DNA of 38,279 nucleotides. It comes from a virus. The stretch covers positions 1 to 38,279 of IMG/VR virus record IMGVR_UViG_3300020474_001067; one strand, given 5' to 3'. Shown piece by piece: positions 26,895 through 36,279 of the stretch (position 1 is its first letter; every line of letters begins with the position of its first letter). A model generated the notes under the pieces. That model was not told where the DNA came from and did no database searches. It worked only from the letters and a program-made list of their open reading frames with translations. The translations under genes and the position numbers were made by a program.

Positions 26895-29195
26895 TTAAAC
26901 TGCACAGGATTCACACTCTCCCTCCTCGGTTTGTTCTAATTCGTTTAACAGATTATTTAAATTTGATTTGGGTTCTTCTACTACCTCATCATTTTTCATG
27001 TCATGAGTGTTCTGATAGTAGGAGGTTTTCCAACCGTACTTATATGTAGTCAAAAAGTCTTGTGCCATGGTGGACACTGGGACTTCATTGTCAGGATACT
27101 GTTCTGGATTATAACTCCAGTTACCAGAGATTGCTTGGTCAAAGAATTTCTGCATTACAGCAACAATGTTAATGTAACCACGATTAGATTGCATATCCCA
27201 TAAAAGAGTATAATTATTCTTCAATGTATTAAATTGAGGAACAATCTGCTTAAGAGGTCCTTTCTTTGATTTTTTAATGGACAGGTAATCTCTAGGTGGT
27301 TCGATTCCATTGGTTGCATTTGACACAACGGAACTGCTCTCTGAAGGCATTTGTGCGGACAATGTTGAGTGCCTGAGACCGAACTGATTGATAGATGACC
27401 TAAGACCCTCCCAATCATGCTCATACTCCTGAGATGAAATCTCGTCTACATCCTTCTTATATGTATCAATTGGAAGAATACCATCAGCATATTTGGTACG
27501 ACCAAAGTTTTCACACCATCCCTTCTCCTTGGCAAGTTGATTAGATGCTTTAAGAAGATAATATTGGAAGGATTCTGATAGTCCATGAACAGCATCCCAT
27601 GCCTCCTGTGAGTCATAGTTATAACCCAACTTGGCGAGGTAATGTGCCAAACCAATAAATCCTACTCCAAGCGATCTACGTGCCTTTGTAGCGCGTTCTG
27701 CTGCTATCACAGGATACTCTTGATAGTCAATTAGTTCTTCAAGACCACGAACAGAAAGATCGCAAAGATCTTCTAGTTCTTCATCAGATTTAATTTTACC
27801 AACATTAACAGCAGAAAGAATACATAGAGCAATTTCACCGAACTTATCATCAATATGATTGATTGGATCTGTGGGGAGGGTAATCTCCTGACACAGGTTA
27901 CTCATATTCACCTTATCCTTAAAGGAAGAGTGACTATTACAGTGGTCGATGTTCATGATATATAAACGACCAGTCTCTGCTCTCTCCTTTAGGATGTTCA
28001 GAATTAATTCTTGTGCGCCGATAGTTTTTCTTGGAACAGACTCATCTCGTTCAAACCCCACATATAAATCATCGAACCTGTCAGTACCAAAGGAATCATA
28101 CAGACCCGGTACATCATGCGGTGAGAACAAGCTAATCTCTCCATTCGCAATGAAACGTTCGTAGAAAATCTTTGAAATTTGGATTGAGTAGTCAAGTTTG
28201 CGTACCCGATTGTCTTCTGTACCTTTGTTGTTCTTGAGAACAATAATATCTTCTATTTCTTGGTGCCAGATAGGAAAGTGAACTGTAGCAGAACCACCTC
28301 TGATGCCGTTTTGAGTGCAGCATCGTACAGTTGATTCAAACTTTTTAAGGAAGGGGACCACGCCTGTGTGTTGTACCTCTCCGCCTCTGATTTTAGCGTT
28401 GATGCCACGGATTCTACCTGCGTTGATACCGATTCCTGCGCGTTGTGCAACGTATTTACCAATAGCCATGTCACTGCTAAAGATAGAATCGAGGGTGTCA
28501 TCAACATCAACGAGAACACAACTCGCAAACTGACGCAGTGGGGTTCTGACCCCTGCCATGATTGGCGTTGGGATGTTGAGTCTGTGTTTGGAGATTGCGT
28601 CATAATACCTTTTGACGTATGACATCCTAGTATCTTTAGGATATTCTTGGAAAATGGTGAGAGCAATCATGATATACATGAACTGAGGAGTTTCATAAAC
28701 TCCACCATTGCTTCTGTCTTGCACTAGATATTTATCTGCAACCTGCCGTAGACCGGCATAGGTAAACATCATATCTCGATCATGATCGATAAATGTGTTT
28801 GCCTTTTCAATTTCTTCTTTAGAATACTTATTGAAAATTTCCTTATCGTAAACTTCTTGATTGACGCACGCATAGATGTGATGCTCAAGGTGAGGGAGTT
28901 CTCTCATCTTTCCATAGAGTTGCTTACGTAAAGAGAACAAAAGCAATCTTGCAGCAACAAACTGATAGTTAGGATGGTCAAGATCAATGAGGTCAGAAGC
29001 AGATCGAATCAAGATTTCTTGAATTTCTCCTGTAGTAATACCATCATAGAACTGGATACCAGATTTCATCTCGACCTGACTCGCAGAGACCCCTGCAAGT
29101 CCCTCACATGCCTCTTCGACCATGATATGCATTTTATCTAAGTCAAGAGACTCAATTCGACCGTCTCTTTTTTTAACCTTGGTGCCGTTGCTCAT
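26895..29195 (-). CDS. nrdA: Ribonucleotide reductase class Ia, alpha subunit (NrdA)
   Basis: 766 residues, near E. coli NrdA (761). N-terminal ATP cone (KVKKRDGRIESLDLDKMH). Catalytic set: FASCVLVDVDD (first Cys of the redox pair), NLCQEITLPT (thiyl Cys and Glu), CILSAVNVGKI (second Cys). SYYQNTHD holds the radical-transfer tyrosine pair. The C-terminus ECESCAV is the CxxC tail reduced by thioredoxin or glutaredoxin. The allosteric cone looks complete, so the enzyme is probably feedback-regulated. The ATG overlaps the primase stop as ATGA. Confidence 0.96.
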   Translation of the reverse strand: MSNGTKVKKRDGRIESLDLDKMHIMVEEACEGLAGVSASQVEMKSGIQFYDGITTGEIQEILIRSASDLIDLDHPNYQFVAARLLLFSLRKQLYGKMRELPHLEHHIYACVNQEVYDKEIFNKYSKEEIEKANTFIDHDRDMMFTYAGLRQVADKYLVQDRSNGGVYETPQFMYIMIALTIFQEYPKDTRMSYVKRYYDAISKHRLNIPTPIMAGVRTPLRQFASCVLVDVDDTLDSIFSSDMAIGKYVAQRAGIGINAGRIRGINAKIRGGEVQHTGVVPFLKKFESTVRCCTQNGIRGGSATVHFPIWHQEIEDIIVLKNNKGTEDNRVRKLDYSIQISKIFYERFIANGEISLFSPHDVPGLYDSFGTDRFDDLYVGFERDESVPRKTIGAQELILNILKERAETGRLYIMNIDHCNSHSSFKDKVNMSNLCQEITLPTDPINHIDDKFGEIALCILSAVNVGKIKSDEELEDLCDLSVRGLEELIDYQEYPVIAAERATKARRSLGVGFIGLAHYLAKLGYNYDSQEAWDAVHGLSESFQYYLLKASNQLAKEKGWCENFGRTKYADGILPIDTYKKDVDEISSQEYEHDWEGLRSSINQFGLRHSTLSAQMPSESSSVVSNATNGIEPPRDYLSIKKSKKGPLKQIVPQFNTLKNNYTLLWDMQSNRGYINIVAVMQKFFDQAISGNWSYNPEQYPDNEVPVSTMAQDFLTTYKYGWKTSYYQNTHDMKNDEVVEEPKSNLNNLLNELEQTEEGECESCAV

Positions 29196-30160
29196 ATTTT
29201 CTTCCAGGTGTTGAATTTAAGTTTTGCTTCTAATCCAGAATATGTGTTTAATTCTATCACGGACTGCACATCCAGTCCAGACATTACCATATCATTTATG
29301 TCTTTATCATCGATGCTCTCAGGCCAGATGACTACCGACTGACCAGAATCGATGGTCTTAGAGATTCTGTTTGTAATTTCTCTGTTGCGGGGTTCGTTAT
29401 CATAAATCCACACAGGATTGCTAATCCCCCACTTATTAACATCAGCGTCAGCGCCGCACATTGCAATCGAATTGCGAATGAACGTGCTGTCGAAAGGTCC
29501 CTCTGTAACATAGACTGGAGCATCTGTTCTGATGTTATCCAATCCGTAGATTTTTGGTGCGTCATCATCAAGCATCACGGTAATGTATTTAACAGGGCTG
29601 GGATTGATAGATCTTCCCTGAAATCCAATTAAATTCTTTTCATAATAAAGAGGAATGATGATTCGTTCATCATCATATTCTTCACTATCAAAAGTTGGTT
29701 TAAGACTATTAGAAAACTTCTTAAAATGTTTAGTATAATAAAAATTTTCTGGATTTAGTTTCCTTGCTGTCAAATATCCTGCTGATTTAGGATTGTCTGC
29801 TGCCTTGGGTAGTTTAAGTTTCCTTTTGAATTTGGGTGACTCAAATTTAAATTCAGGTTCATCAATAACAAAATTTCTACCAGTATGACCACTCTTAAAC
29901 TTCTCCATAGTATATTGCTTTTGAATAACAGGATCTACCTGCTTCAAAAAATTATTAAGAGACATTGAAGCACCACAATTATGGCACTTAAAATTAGTGT
30001 TTGCTTTTACAGCATAGATATAACCTCTCGTCTTACTCTTATTCTTCTTAGAGTCTCCGCAAATAGGACAGCGAAAATTATAAAGGTTTGCCTTTACTCT
30101 CTTAAACTTTTCTAGTTTTGAAGATATGAGTCCAATGAACTTGGAATCAATGTGATCCAT
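29192..30160 (-). CDS. DNA primase, T4 gp61-type
   Basis: 322 residues (T4 gp61 is about 340). N-terminal zinc ribbon: FRCPICGDSKKNKSKTRGY then NFKCHNCGASMSLNNFL, CPxC and CxxC. The middle has a basic linker; then IIPLYYEKNLIGFQGRSI, VYVTEGPFDSTFIRN (the acidic Toprim-like motif) and VWIYDNEPRNREITNRI. Makes RNA primers for lagging-strand synthesis with the phage helicase. It overlaps the upstream coiled-coil gene by 14 bases and nrdA by four. Confidence 0.88.
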   Translation of the reverse strand: MDHIDSKFIGLISSKLEKFKRVKANLYNFRCPICGDSKKNKSKTRGYIYAVKANTNFKCHNCGASMSLNNFLKQVDPVIQKQYTMEKFKSGHTGRNFVIDEPEFKFESPKFKRKLKLPKAADNPKSAGYLTARKLNPENFYYTKHFKKFSNSLKPTFDSEEYDDERIIIPLYYEKNLIGFQGRSINPSPVKYITVMLDDDAPKIYGLDNIRTDAPVYVTEGPFDSTFIRNSIAMCGADADVNKWGISNPVWIYDNEPRNREITNRISKTIDSGQSVVIWPESIDDKDINDMVMSGLDVQSVIELNTYSGLEAKLKFNTWKKI

Positions 30161-30548
30161 GCACGAAAGTAACTGCTGGTGACACTATAGCACTTTCAGC
30201 AGAGGATAACAAGGGTTTGAGAGTTTTGATTGCTTGTGGATTAGTTAAAACTAGAATTGCTCCCAGTGCTCCGATTCCAATCCAAAGTTTCCGTTCCAAT
30301 AATGATAGTCGTTGAGTAACACTGTCATGATCGCTGTCCATTTTATCACGGAGTTTGTCGATTTTATCAAACAATACTTCGTCGATCTCTTCTTGCTTAG
30401 AAATTCTCTGCTCATGGACCGCCAACATGCGCGACACATTATTATTTACCTCTGCAATTTTTTCTATTGCAGAGTCTAACCTTGAAACCAAAGTCTCAAA
30501 GTTTTCTAATCTTGTTTCTAAAACAGCAACCTTGACTTCCTCTTCCAT
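30147..30548 (-). CDS. Coiled-coil protein with C-terminal membrane span
   Basis: 133 residues. A long coiled coil (about residues 5-85: VAVLETRLENFETLVSRLDS and KIAEVNNNVSRMLAVHEQRI) ends at a membrane span (LWIGIGALGAILVLTNPQAI, about 88-107). This layout resembles the XhlA haemolysin-like small phage proteins, but that link is only structural. It might tether a complex to the membrane. It overlaps the primase start by 14 bases. Confidence 0.65.
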   Translation of the reverse strand: MEEEVKVAVLETRLENFETLVSRLDSAIEKIAEVNNNVSRMLAVHEQRISKQEEIDEVLFDKIDKLRDKMDSDHDSVTQRLSLLERKLWIGIGALGAILVLTNPQAIKTLKPLLSSAESAIVSPAVTFVHGSH

Positions 30549-30549
30549 C

Positions 30550-30732
30550 TTAAGGTTTCCAAGTTTTTCTCACACCCTTCATATAGATATATTTTTTCTT
30601 CTTTTTTACTGGAGGGTCATCACCTGCCTCTACCGTACCAGCAATCTGACCACCGCCAACATTATTGGTGGGTTGCTCATGTAGATAAGCACGAACAATA
30701 TCTAGAACCTTATCAAGAGTTTCCTTTTTCAT
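30550..30732 (-). CDS. 60-residue hypothetical protein with lysine run
   Basis: A helical start (MKKETLDKVLDIVRAYLHEQ) is followed by a Gly/Asn linker (PTNNVGGGQIAGTVEAGDDP) and a very basic tail with five consecutive lysines (VKKKKKYIYMKGVRKTWKP). Not recognised. It overlaps the upstream gene by 20 bases. The basic tail could bind DNA or RNA. Confidence 0.6.
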   Translation of the reverse strand: MKKETLDKVLDIVRAYLHEQPTNNVGGGQIAGTVEAGDDPPVKKKKKYIYMKGVRKTWKP

Positions 30733-31105
30733 TGTAGATTTTGTAAAGTTCCTCTAAACAGTTCATATCAACACCGATATCATGAATTGAAGAGTGTGGA
30801 TACTCTGGCAGTTTTCCTAAAAAAATGATAAAACTTTTCATTGCAGACCAAAGTTCATTCTCAATTTTAAAAAACAACATTGGAGTTGTTGCTTCACCAA
30901 AAATATTATAGAGAATAATAAAATGATTTAGAAGGAGGTGTGTTTTGAGTTGACCTGTATTTTTATATCTCTTCAATAATCGTTTGATATATTTGAAGTG
31001 ATTCAGGTCTCTGTCAAAGTCCTCCTTCGTAACCGCTTGTGGGTTCTCGTAGTTTCGTATAGCGAATAATAAAAAATTATCCTCATTCAATTCATTAAAA
31101 AGCAT
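30713..31105 (-). CDS. 130-residue helical hypothetical protein
   Basis: FAIRNYENPQAVTKEDFDRD then LNHFKYIKRLLKRYKNTGQL, LKTHLLLNHFIILYNIFGEA and LFFKIENELWSAMKSFIIFL. Helical throughout, Phe/Tyr/Leu-rich with no membrane segment long enough to be clear. Probably a conserved phage protein whose family name I do not know. First of the primase-nrd run; a TATAAT at 31108-31113 is too close to the ATG to serve it. Confidence 0.65.
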   Translation of the reverse strand: MLFNELNEDNFLLFAIRNYENPQAVTKEDFDRDLNHFKYIKRLLKRYKNTGQLKTHLLLNHFIILYNIFGEATTPMLFFKIENELWSAMKSFIIFLGKLPEYPHSSIHDIGVDMNCLEELYKIYNEKGNS

Positions 31106-31113
31106 ATATTATA

Positions 31114-32172
31114 TCATGCAGGAGGATAAGCAACACTGGTGGTGATGCCAGACATTGCTACCAGAGTCTCTTTCTTGACTCTTGCATTGCCATGCATATC
31201 GGTGTAAGTGGTAATACCAACCCAACCTGTAGAGGTCAGTTGATAGGAAGTACCAGATGCGTTGGATGCACCTGTTTGTGCAATACCGATAACGGTTGCT
31301 TCTTTTCCAGATTCAGTTTCAGAACCAATAAACTCAATAGCAGTTCCGACTGCAATTCCTCTCTTAATTTCTACAGCTTGTCTAAATCCAACTGCCTGAG
31401 TCAGAGGAGTATCAAGAACAACAGTGATCCTATTTGGTTCTGATGTTCCAGGACTGATAAACGGTCTAATGGTTCCAATACCAATAGAGTTTGTTCCAGC
31501 AGCGAAAGTATCACCAACTCTGATAGAGGTTACGTGATTATCTCTTCCGAATAGGTATCTGTCGAACAGGGTTACTTCAGATTGACCGATGGCTCTAAGA
31601 CCGTGAGCATGATAGTGAAGGGATTGTGTTGCGATTCCACTTGCCTGAACTCTGGCGAAGGTGGCACCAACAGAAACAACAGAAGCAACTCCAACAGGAA
31701 GATCACCACCACCAAAGAGAACAGTATCTCCAGCAGTAACGTTTTCTCCAGAGGGATTACCAGAAACAAAAATAACAGTAGATCCAATACCAACTCTAGC
31801 GTGGTTGGTAGTTGTTGCCAGTTTGACTGTTCTGAACTTAGCAGAATTGGTCATCTGGTTATGATTAGGATCATGAGTCGCAGACTTAGGCGACTGAGTG
31901 ACCCTATAGTTTACATTCTCAATCATACCATGACTCAAACCAGCAGTCGAATCAATGGTTAACTCAAGGGTGCTGCCAATCGCGACGATTACCGCATCAC
32001 CATGATAATTTTTAGGACCGTCAAAAGGAGTACCAAAACTAATTACGTCTCCAACAGAAGCGGACCCAGTATTACCGAAAGAGGTCGCTGTTCCTACTAC
32101 TCTATTTGTACCATATTGGAGAGTGACGGTGCCCCCCGAAAATACGTTGTCGTTATTACCCCAGAGTGCCAT
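31114..32172 (-). CDS. Probable virion structural protein
   Basis: 352 residues, beta-rich, with many Gly, Thr, Ser and Val and almost no Cys. Repeated strand blocks (VIVAIGSTLELTIDSTAGL, TAGDTVLFGGGDLPVGVASV, VGDTFAAGTNSIGIGTIRPF, IGIAQTGASNASGTSYQLTS) suggest repeated beta-sandwich domains, as in tail or baseplate proteins. No named family. An exact TATAAATA late promoter 33 bases upstream supports a virion role. Confidence 0.7.
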   Translation of the reverse strand: MALWGNNDNVFSGGTVTLQYGTNRVVGTATSFGNTGSASVGDVISFGTPFDGPKNYHGDAVIVAIGSTLELTIDSTAGLSHGMIENVNYRVTQSPKSATHDPNHNQMTNSAKFRTVKLATTTNHARVGIGSTVIFVSGNPSGENVTAGDTVLFGGGDLPVGVASVVSVGATFARVQASGIATQSLHYHAHGLRAIGQSEVTLFDRYLFGRDNHVTSIRVGDTFAAGTNSIGIGTIRPFISPGTSEPNRITVVLDTPLTQAVGFRQAVEIKRGIAVGTAIEFIGSETESGKEATVIGIAQTGASNASGTSYQLTSTGWVGITTYTDMHGNARVKKETLVAMSGITTSVAYPPA

Positions 32173-32204
32173 GTCTCGTCTCTATAAAATGTTTTGCTAA
32201 TTAA

Positions 32205-32212
32205 TATTTATA
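32205..32212 (-). promoter_or_regulatory. Late promoter TATAAATA before the structural gene
   Basis: On the minus strand the exact T4-type late consensus, 33 bases before the ATG at 32172, inside the gap after the 67-residue gene. Confidence 0.75.
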
Positions 32213-32230
32213 AAAAGGATAGGTTGCAGA

Positions 32231-32434
32231 TTATCCTTCCTCGCGGTTTTTAATCGCCTTTGTAACTACTTCTAGAAGTTGATCGTCCATATCAGTCTTG
32301 GTCAACTTAACTGCCTTAGCAAGAATAACAAGACAGATCTCAACCATCTTCTCACCGAGTTCTTCATTCTCTGGAATATTTGAAACGGCATCTTTGATAA
32401 TCTTTGATGCTAATGGAAGTAAAAATGCAAGCAT
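32231..32434 (-). CDS. 67-residue hypothetical protein
   Basis: Starts MLAFLLPLASKIIKDAVSNI, then PENEELGEKMVEICLVILAK and AVKLTKTDMDDQLLEVVTKA. A short hydrophobic N-terminus, then three amphipathic helices. Not a clear membrane protein. Same direction as the late genes; function unknown. Confidence 0.65.
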   Translation of the reverse strand: MLAFLLPLASKIIKDAVSNIPENEELGEKMVEICLVILAKAVKLTKTDMDDQLLEVVTKAIKNREEG

Positions 32435-32462
32435 GGTAAATCTCAGTTACTAATACTATATA

Positions 32463-32945
32463 TCAATCCTTATTTGAAACCCACTTACCTTTTGCTTTAT
32501 CATAACGTTTTACTTCACCAGGACGTAAGCGATCTCTTGCCTCTTCGGCACGTTTGGAAAACTTACCAAACTTCATTCTCCTATCCTGTTCCTTATGTTT
32601 CTTTTTCTCATCAGCAAATCTTTTCATTTGCTTAGAGTCAGCATAATCAATTCTTTCATTAACATCACCAGAAGTATCCTTCTTGTGAAGCGTCTTAAAT
32701 AAGTGCTTATGGAGAGGTTTTGCTCTCTTCATAATCTTATCTCTCTGTGAGAAATCTGCTGCTTCTTTAGCAACTTTCTTCTCAGGGAGTTTCTTATGCT
32801 TAGTCGAAGCAAAGTCTTTCGCATCACTCCTCTTCATTGATGCTGCTGCTTTAGCAACCTCAGGAGAAGGGTTGGTCATGTCACCTTTCTTGGTGGCATA
32901 GACCATACCCATGAACCTTTGTTGTGCCCTTGATACGGCAGGCAT
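32463..32945 (-). CDS. DUF3008-like basic protein
   Basis: 160 residues. The N-terminus MPAVSRAQQRFMGMVYATKK then ASMKRSDAKDFASTKHKKLP is the DUF3008 pattern. The rest is very basic and helical (KPLHKHLFKTLHKKD, DEKKKHKEQDRRMKFGKFSK), which suggests binding to DNA or to another acidic partner inside the head. It overlaps the 686-residue gene stop by one base. Family function is unknown. Confidence 0.75.
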   Translation of the reverse strand: MPAVSRAQQRFMGMVYATKKGDMTNPSPEVAKAAASMKRSDAKDFASTKHKKLPEKKVAKEAADFSQRDKIMKRAKPLHKHLFKTLHKKDTSGDVNERIDYADSKQMKRFADEKKKHKEQDRRMKFGKFSKRAEEARDRLRPGEVKRYDKAKGKWVSNKD

Positions 32946-35005
32946 TACTTCTTCTTGGTGTCCATGATAGCACCCTGACCATGCTTGGCACGGATGCTTG
33001 CCTTTACTTTCTCAAGTGCAGACATACCATCATAGGGTTTCTTCTTTCCACCACCCATAGCAACATTTTTAGGAGCACTATTATAGCGGTTGTTACCATC
33101 AACACCACCACGCTCCATGCGACGATCTCTCAAAGAGTCTTCGGTTGCTTCACCCATTGCTTTCGCGGGTGCCTCAGACTTTTTTGCAGTGTTCAATCCC
33201 TGCTGTCTTTTCTGAGCAATCATTCTATCGAGCATTGCCTTTCTTTTTTGAAGTGCAATCTCTTGAGGAGACATCGATGCATCTTCTTTTCTCAGGTTTG
33301 CTTTCTGCATCTTCAAGTATGCCCTGTCCTTGGAACCCATACGGGCTTGACCTTGTGGTTTCTTAGAACCACCAGCGGGATTAGAACCAGTGTTCTTTGC
33401 TCTGTATGAGTAGTTTGCACCGCTACCCTTGGAGTCACCAGAGATCATCTTACCAGCATCAGATCTACTGTCCTGATACTGCTTCTCAGTCTGACCGTGC
33501 TTACCCTTGTAGATTTCCTCTACGTTCTCAACTTCTTCGTTTGCTTTGTTTAAAGTTTTGACAATTTTCTTAGAACGATCATATGCTTTCTGACGCTGAT
33601 CATCAGTAACGGAAGGACTTACAACATCACGTCCAAGATTACCTGCCTTACGGAACATCTTATTCTTAGGAAGTGGCTTCATACCCTCTTCAACCTCAAC
33701 CTCTTCGTTATCACCTTCTTTCATGTGATCGGCAGCCTTATACATTGGTTTGCCACCTTTATCTTTTTTGCCTGCTTTATATGCTTGATATGCAGGAGTA
33801 TTTCCTTTCTTATCAGCATTAGTAACAGTCATTGCTTCATCAACACTCTCTTCCTTCAATTTGTCTGCAACCTTAAGTGCCGCCTTTCTGACGCCACGCT
33901 TAGCAGAAGTTTTGATTCTTTGAAGCATAGGTGATGCTGCTCTCTTAGCATCTCTAGCAGCATGATATCCTTTATATGCAACCTTACCAAGAAAACCCTT
34001 TGCTTTCTTCTTCATCTTGTCTCTGGTTCCTTCCTTGTTACCAGGAGTATCATGACCCATAGTCACTTTTGCTTCCTCAAGAGCATAGTTTACTGCTTCA
34101 GGATCGTGTCCCTCATCAATAAGTTCCTGACGAAGACCCTCTACCATGAACTCATACTCACTAATCTCAGTCATTTCAATGAGTTCTCCACCCATCTCAT
34201 CAACTGCCTCACCAAGTTTTGGATTGATTTTAATTTTATTCTTTACGTTCTTTTCTTTGATTGGTTTAGAATCAACATCATCAGTCATGATTTCGGAAAG
34301 GTCTTGTCTCCAATTTGATGAACGGGATTCTTTCTGAACCCAACGTTGAACATCATTCTTTCTTTCTGCTTCTTTTACTTTAGCAACAGTTTCAATATAC
34401 TTATCAACATCTGTGTCTTCTTTCTTCATGCTGCCCATCTTGCCTTTGATGGCCTTGCCAATTGCTTTACGGCGATTCATCAGATACTTATCAGTACTAT
34501 CCTTCTTACCATCATTGTTGACATCACCGTCTTCCTTACCAACAGGATCTAATCCTTCCATTTTTGCACCAGACTTATGGCGCGTGGTGCCCTTTTCATC
34601 TGTGTAAGTTTCTCTCTCCTTATTAGGAGTTACATAACCTACACCAGGAACTACACCAGTCTTACCGGCAGCTCTGGCAGCATTTCTGTCTGCTGCTCTC
34701 TGTGCTGCTCTCTTACGATTTCTGTCGTAAGAAGACATTGCCTCATCTACTTCATCAGTCCCTTTGCTCATATTTTTATAAACATCAGTGAGAGAATTTA
34801 CAGCATCCCATCCTTGCTGCTTCTCTTCAAAGTGAGGGTTCTTCTGACCCTTCACCTTTGCCATTTCCTTACGGGCTTTCTCATTATTCGTCTGACGTTT
34901 CTTCATGTCAGGTTCAAGATACGTATCGTCTTTTTTATTTTCAGAGATACACTCCAAATAAATCTTTGAAAGAGGATTCAAAGGATTAGGTCCAATTCCT
35001 GACAT
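32945..35005 (-). CDS. Large lysine-rich charged protein, probable head or assembly protein
   Basis: 686 residues, highly charged with long stretches of Lys, Glu, Asp and Ala and few hydrophobic residues, so largely disordered or coiled. KEDGDVNNDGKKDSTDKYLM near residue 165 is an exact DxNxDGxxDxxD calcium-loop (EF-hand/dockerin-type) motif. Acidic/basic blocks recur (EEVEVEEGMKPLPKNKMFRK, NEEVENVEEIYKGKHGQTEK). Inferred: a capsid-internal or scaffold-like protein. It has a late promoter in the end of the upstream gene. No named family is visible. Confidence 0.65.
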   Translation of the reverse strand: MSGIGPNPLNPLSKIYLECISENKKDDTYLEPDMKKRQTNNEKARKEMAKVKGQKNPHFEEKQQGWDAVNSLTDVYKNMSKGTDEVDEAMSSYDRNRKRAAQRAADRNAARAAGKTGVVPGVGYVTPNKERETYTDEKGTTRHKSGAKMEGLDPVGKEDGDVNNDGKKDSTDKYLMNRRKAIGKAIKGKMGSMKKEDTDVDKYIETVAKVKEAERKNDVQRWVQKESRSSNWRQDLSEIMTDDVDSKPIKEKNVKNKIKINPKLGEAVDEMGGELIEMTEISEYEFMVEGLRQELIDEGHDPEAVNYALEEAKVTMGHDTPGNKEGTRDKMKKKAKGFLGKVAYKGYHAARDAKRAASPMLQRIKTSAKRGVRKAALKVADKLKEESVDEAMTVTNADKKGNTPAYQAYKAGKKDKGGKPMYKAADHMKEGDNEEVEVEEGMKPLPKNKMFRKAGNLGRDVVSPSVTDDQRQKAYDRSKKIVKTLNKANEEVENVEEIYKGKHGQTEKQYQDSRSDAGKMISGDSKGSGANYSYRAKNTGSNPAGGSKKPQGQARMGSKDRAYLKMQKANLRKEDASMSPQEIALQKRKAMLDRMIAQKRQQGLNTAKKSEAPAKAMGEATEDSLRDRRMERGGVDGNNRYNSAPKNVAMGGGKKKPYDGMSALEKVKASIRAKHGQGAIMDTKKK

Positions 35006-35015
35006 GGTGATACTA

Positions 35016-36248
35016 CTACTTCTTTTTCTTATTTTTATTTATGAAATTCTTAATACCAGTGGTTCCTGTTGCTGCCATAGCGTTCTTAAGATATCCAGTA
35101 GTTCCAACAAGAGTATTCGGATGCTTACTATCTCTCATCCTACTATTCATAGTCTTCTCATCATACTCCATAACATCACGTATCCAAGACTTAAACATAT
35201 AGTTTTCTCTGGTTACACAGATTAAATGATTAGTTCCACGACGAACAATCTCACCAATCAAACCAGTATGAAGACTTTCAACAATGTCACCAATCTTGTA
35301 GATGAATCCATTTACATACTGTTCACGAAGTCCTCTTGCATCAAACTTAGGAGCAATCTCCCACATCTCAGTAACTTCTTTTTTCTTTGCTTTAATTTTC
35401 ATACCACCGCGAACGGCATCGAAGAGTGCCTGCGTGTCACCGTCATTCAATTCCTTTGGAGTTCCACGACGGAAAGCAGCAAAGTCACCATCAACAACTG
35501 CCTTTCTCATCTTGGATGCTGACATACCCTCAACACCCTCAGCATCCGCATCTCTTACACCAGCAGAGATAACACGAATGTTATCGAAGTTATAGAGTTC
35601 ACCATTATATTTGGTTGCCAAGTTTTCAAACTCAGATTGACGATCTGATCCTACAATAATATTGACGTTCTTATATCCTTGCTCGTCTGCTGTTGTGAGG
35701 ACATTAAAAATAGACCTCATCTCATTATCATTTACAATGTTCTCCTCATACTCAGGGAACATTTTCTTCATAAATCCAACCTTCATATCAGGATCCAATG
35801 GATTCTTTTTAGGATCCTGTGAGCGTGAAGGATAGATTTTCATATCCTCTCCTGCTGATGCTTTCTTAGCGGCAGCAAGAAGTTTACCATGACCTACAGT
35901 TGGAGGATTAAAACGTCCAAATGCAACGGTCAGAGTTTCCGTAGTTTCATCAGTACCTTCTCCGCCCTCACCATCTTCTGCCTTTGCTTTTCCAGTCGTT
36001 TCAGGTGCAGTCTTCTTAGGTTCTGCTTTGGGTTCTGGTCTTGCTGCTTTTGATTGTGCAGGTTTGTCATCCTCTGCTTTCTTTTTTTTCTTATCTACAA
36101 ACTGCAACTTACCATCTTCAGTAGTCGCAACAAATTTTCCACGGGAGTCTAACCAACCACCGTGACCATCGCTTACTAGGTTCAGTTTTTTCGCCTGCAT
36201 TGATGCCTGCGATTGTGCTTCTTTAAGGAACTGAAAGAAGTTCTTCAT
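35016..36248 (-). CDS. Nucleotidyltransferase with N- and C-terminal extensions
   Basis: 410 residues. Residues 1-55 (KLNLVSDGHGGWLDSRGKFV) are a small domain of unknown role. A Lys/Glu/Pro-rich linker follows. Residues 105-280 are a cytidylyltransferase-like Rossmann domain with TVAFGRFNPPTVGHGKLL (HxGH form is T-V-G-H) and GMSASKMRKAV as the second conserved motif. After 300 comes VESLHTGLIGEIVRRGTNHL, a KOW-like strand set. Known of the fold: adenylyl- or cytidylyltransfer to small molecules. The substrate here is unknown. It has a late promoter and lies among virion genes. Confidence 0.75.
   Translation of the reverse strand: MKNFFQFLKEAQSQASMQAKKLNLVSDGHGGWLDSRGKFVATTEDGKLQFVDKKKKKAEDDKPAQSKAARPEPKAEPKKTAPETTGKAKAEDGEGGEGTDETTETLTVAFGRFNPPTVGHGKLLAAAKKASAGEDMKIYPSRSQDPKKNPLDPDMKVGFMKKMFPEYEENIVNDNEMRSIFNVLTTADEQGYKNVNIIVGSDRQSEFENLATKYNGELYNFDNIRVISAGVRDADAEGVEGMSASKMRKAVVDGDFAAFRRGTPKELNDGDTQALFDAVRGGMKIKAKKKEVTEMWEIAPKFDARGLREQYVNGFIYKIGDIVESLHTGLIGEIVRRGTNHLICVTRENYMFKSWIRDVMEYDEKTMNSRMRDSKHPNTLVGTTGYLKNAMAATGTTGIKNFINKNKKKK
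35036..35043 (-). promoter_or_regulatory. Late promoter CATAAATA inside the nucleotidyltransferase end
   Basis: On the minus strand CATAAATA, a 7/8 late-consensus match, lies 31 bases before the ATG of the 686-residue gene, within the last codons of the preceding gene. Confidence 0.6.
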
Positions 36249-36271
36249 TGATATTGATAATCCTTATATTG

Positions 36272-36279
36272 TATTTATC
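36272..36279 (-). promoter_or_regulatory. Late promoter GATAAATA before the nucleotidyltransferase
   Basis: On the minus strand GATAAATA, a 7/8 match, 24 bases upstream of the ATG at 36248, followed by AAGGA as a ribosome site. Confidence 0.6.

Noticed and set aside
25724-26914. NrdB start at GTG 26914
   Set aside because: The extra 20 residues do not resemble the family start; ATG 26854 gives the standard length.
31108-31113. TATAAT just before the 130-residue gene
   Set aside because: Only three bases from the ATG and without a spaced -35, so transcription would begin inside the gene.
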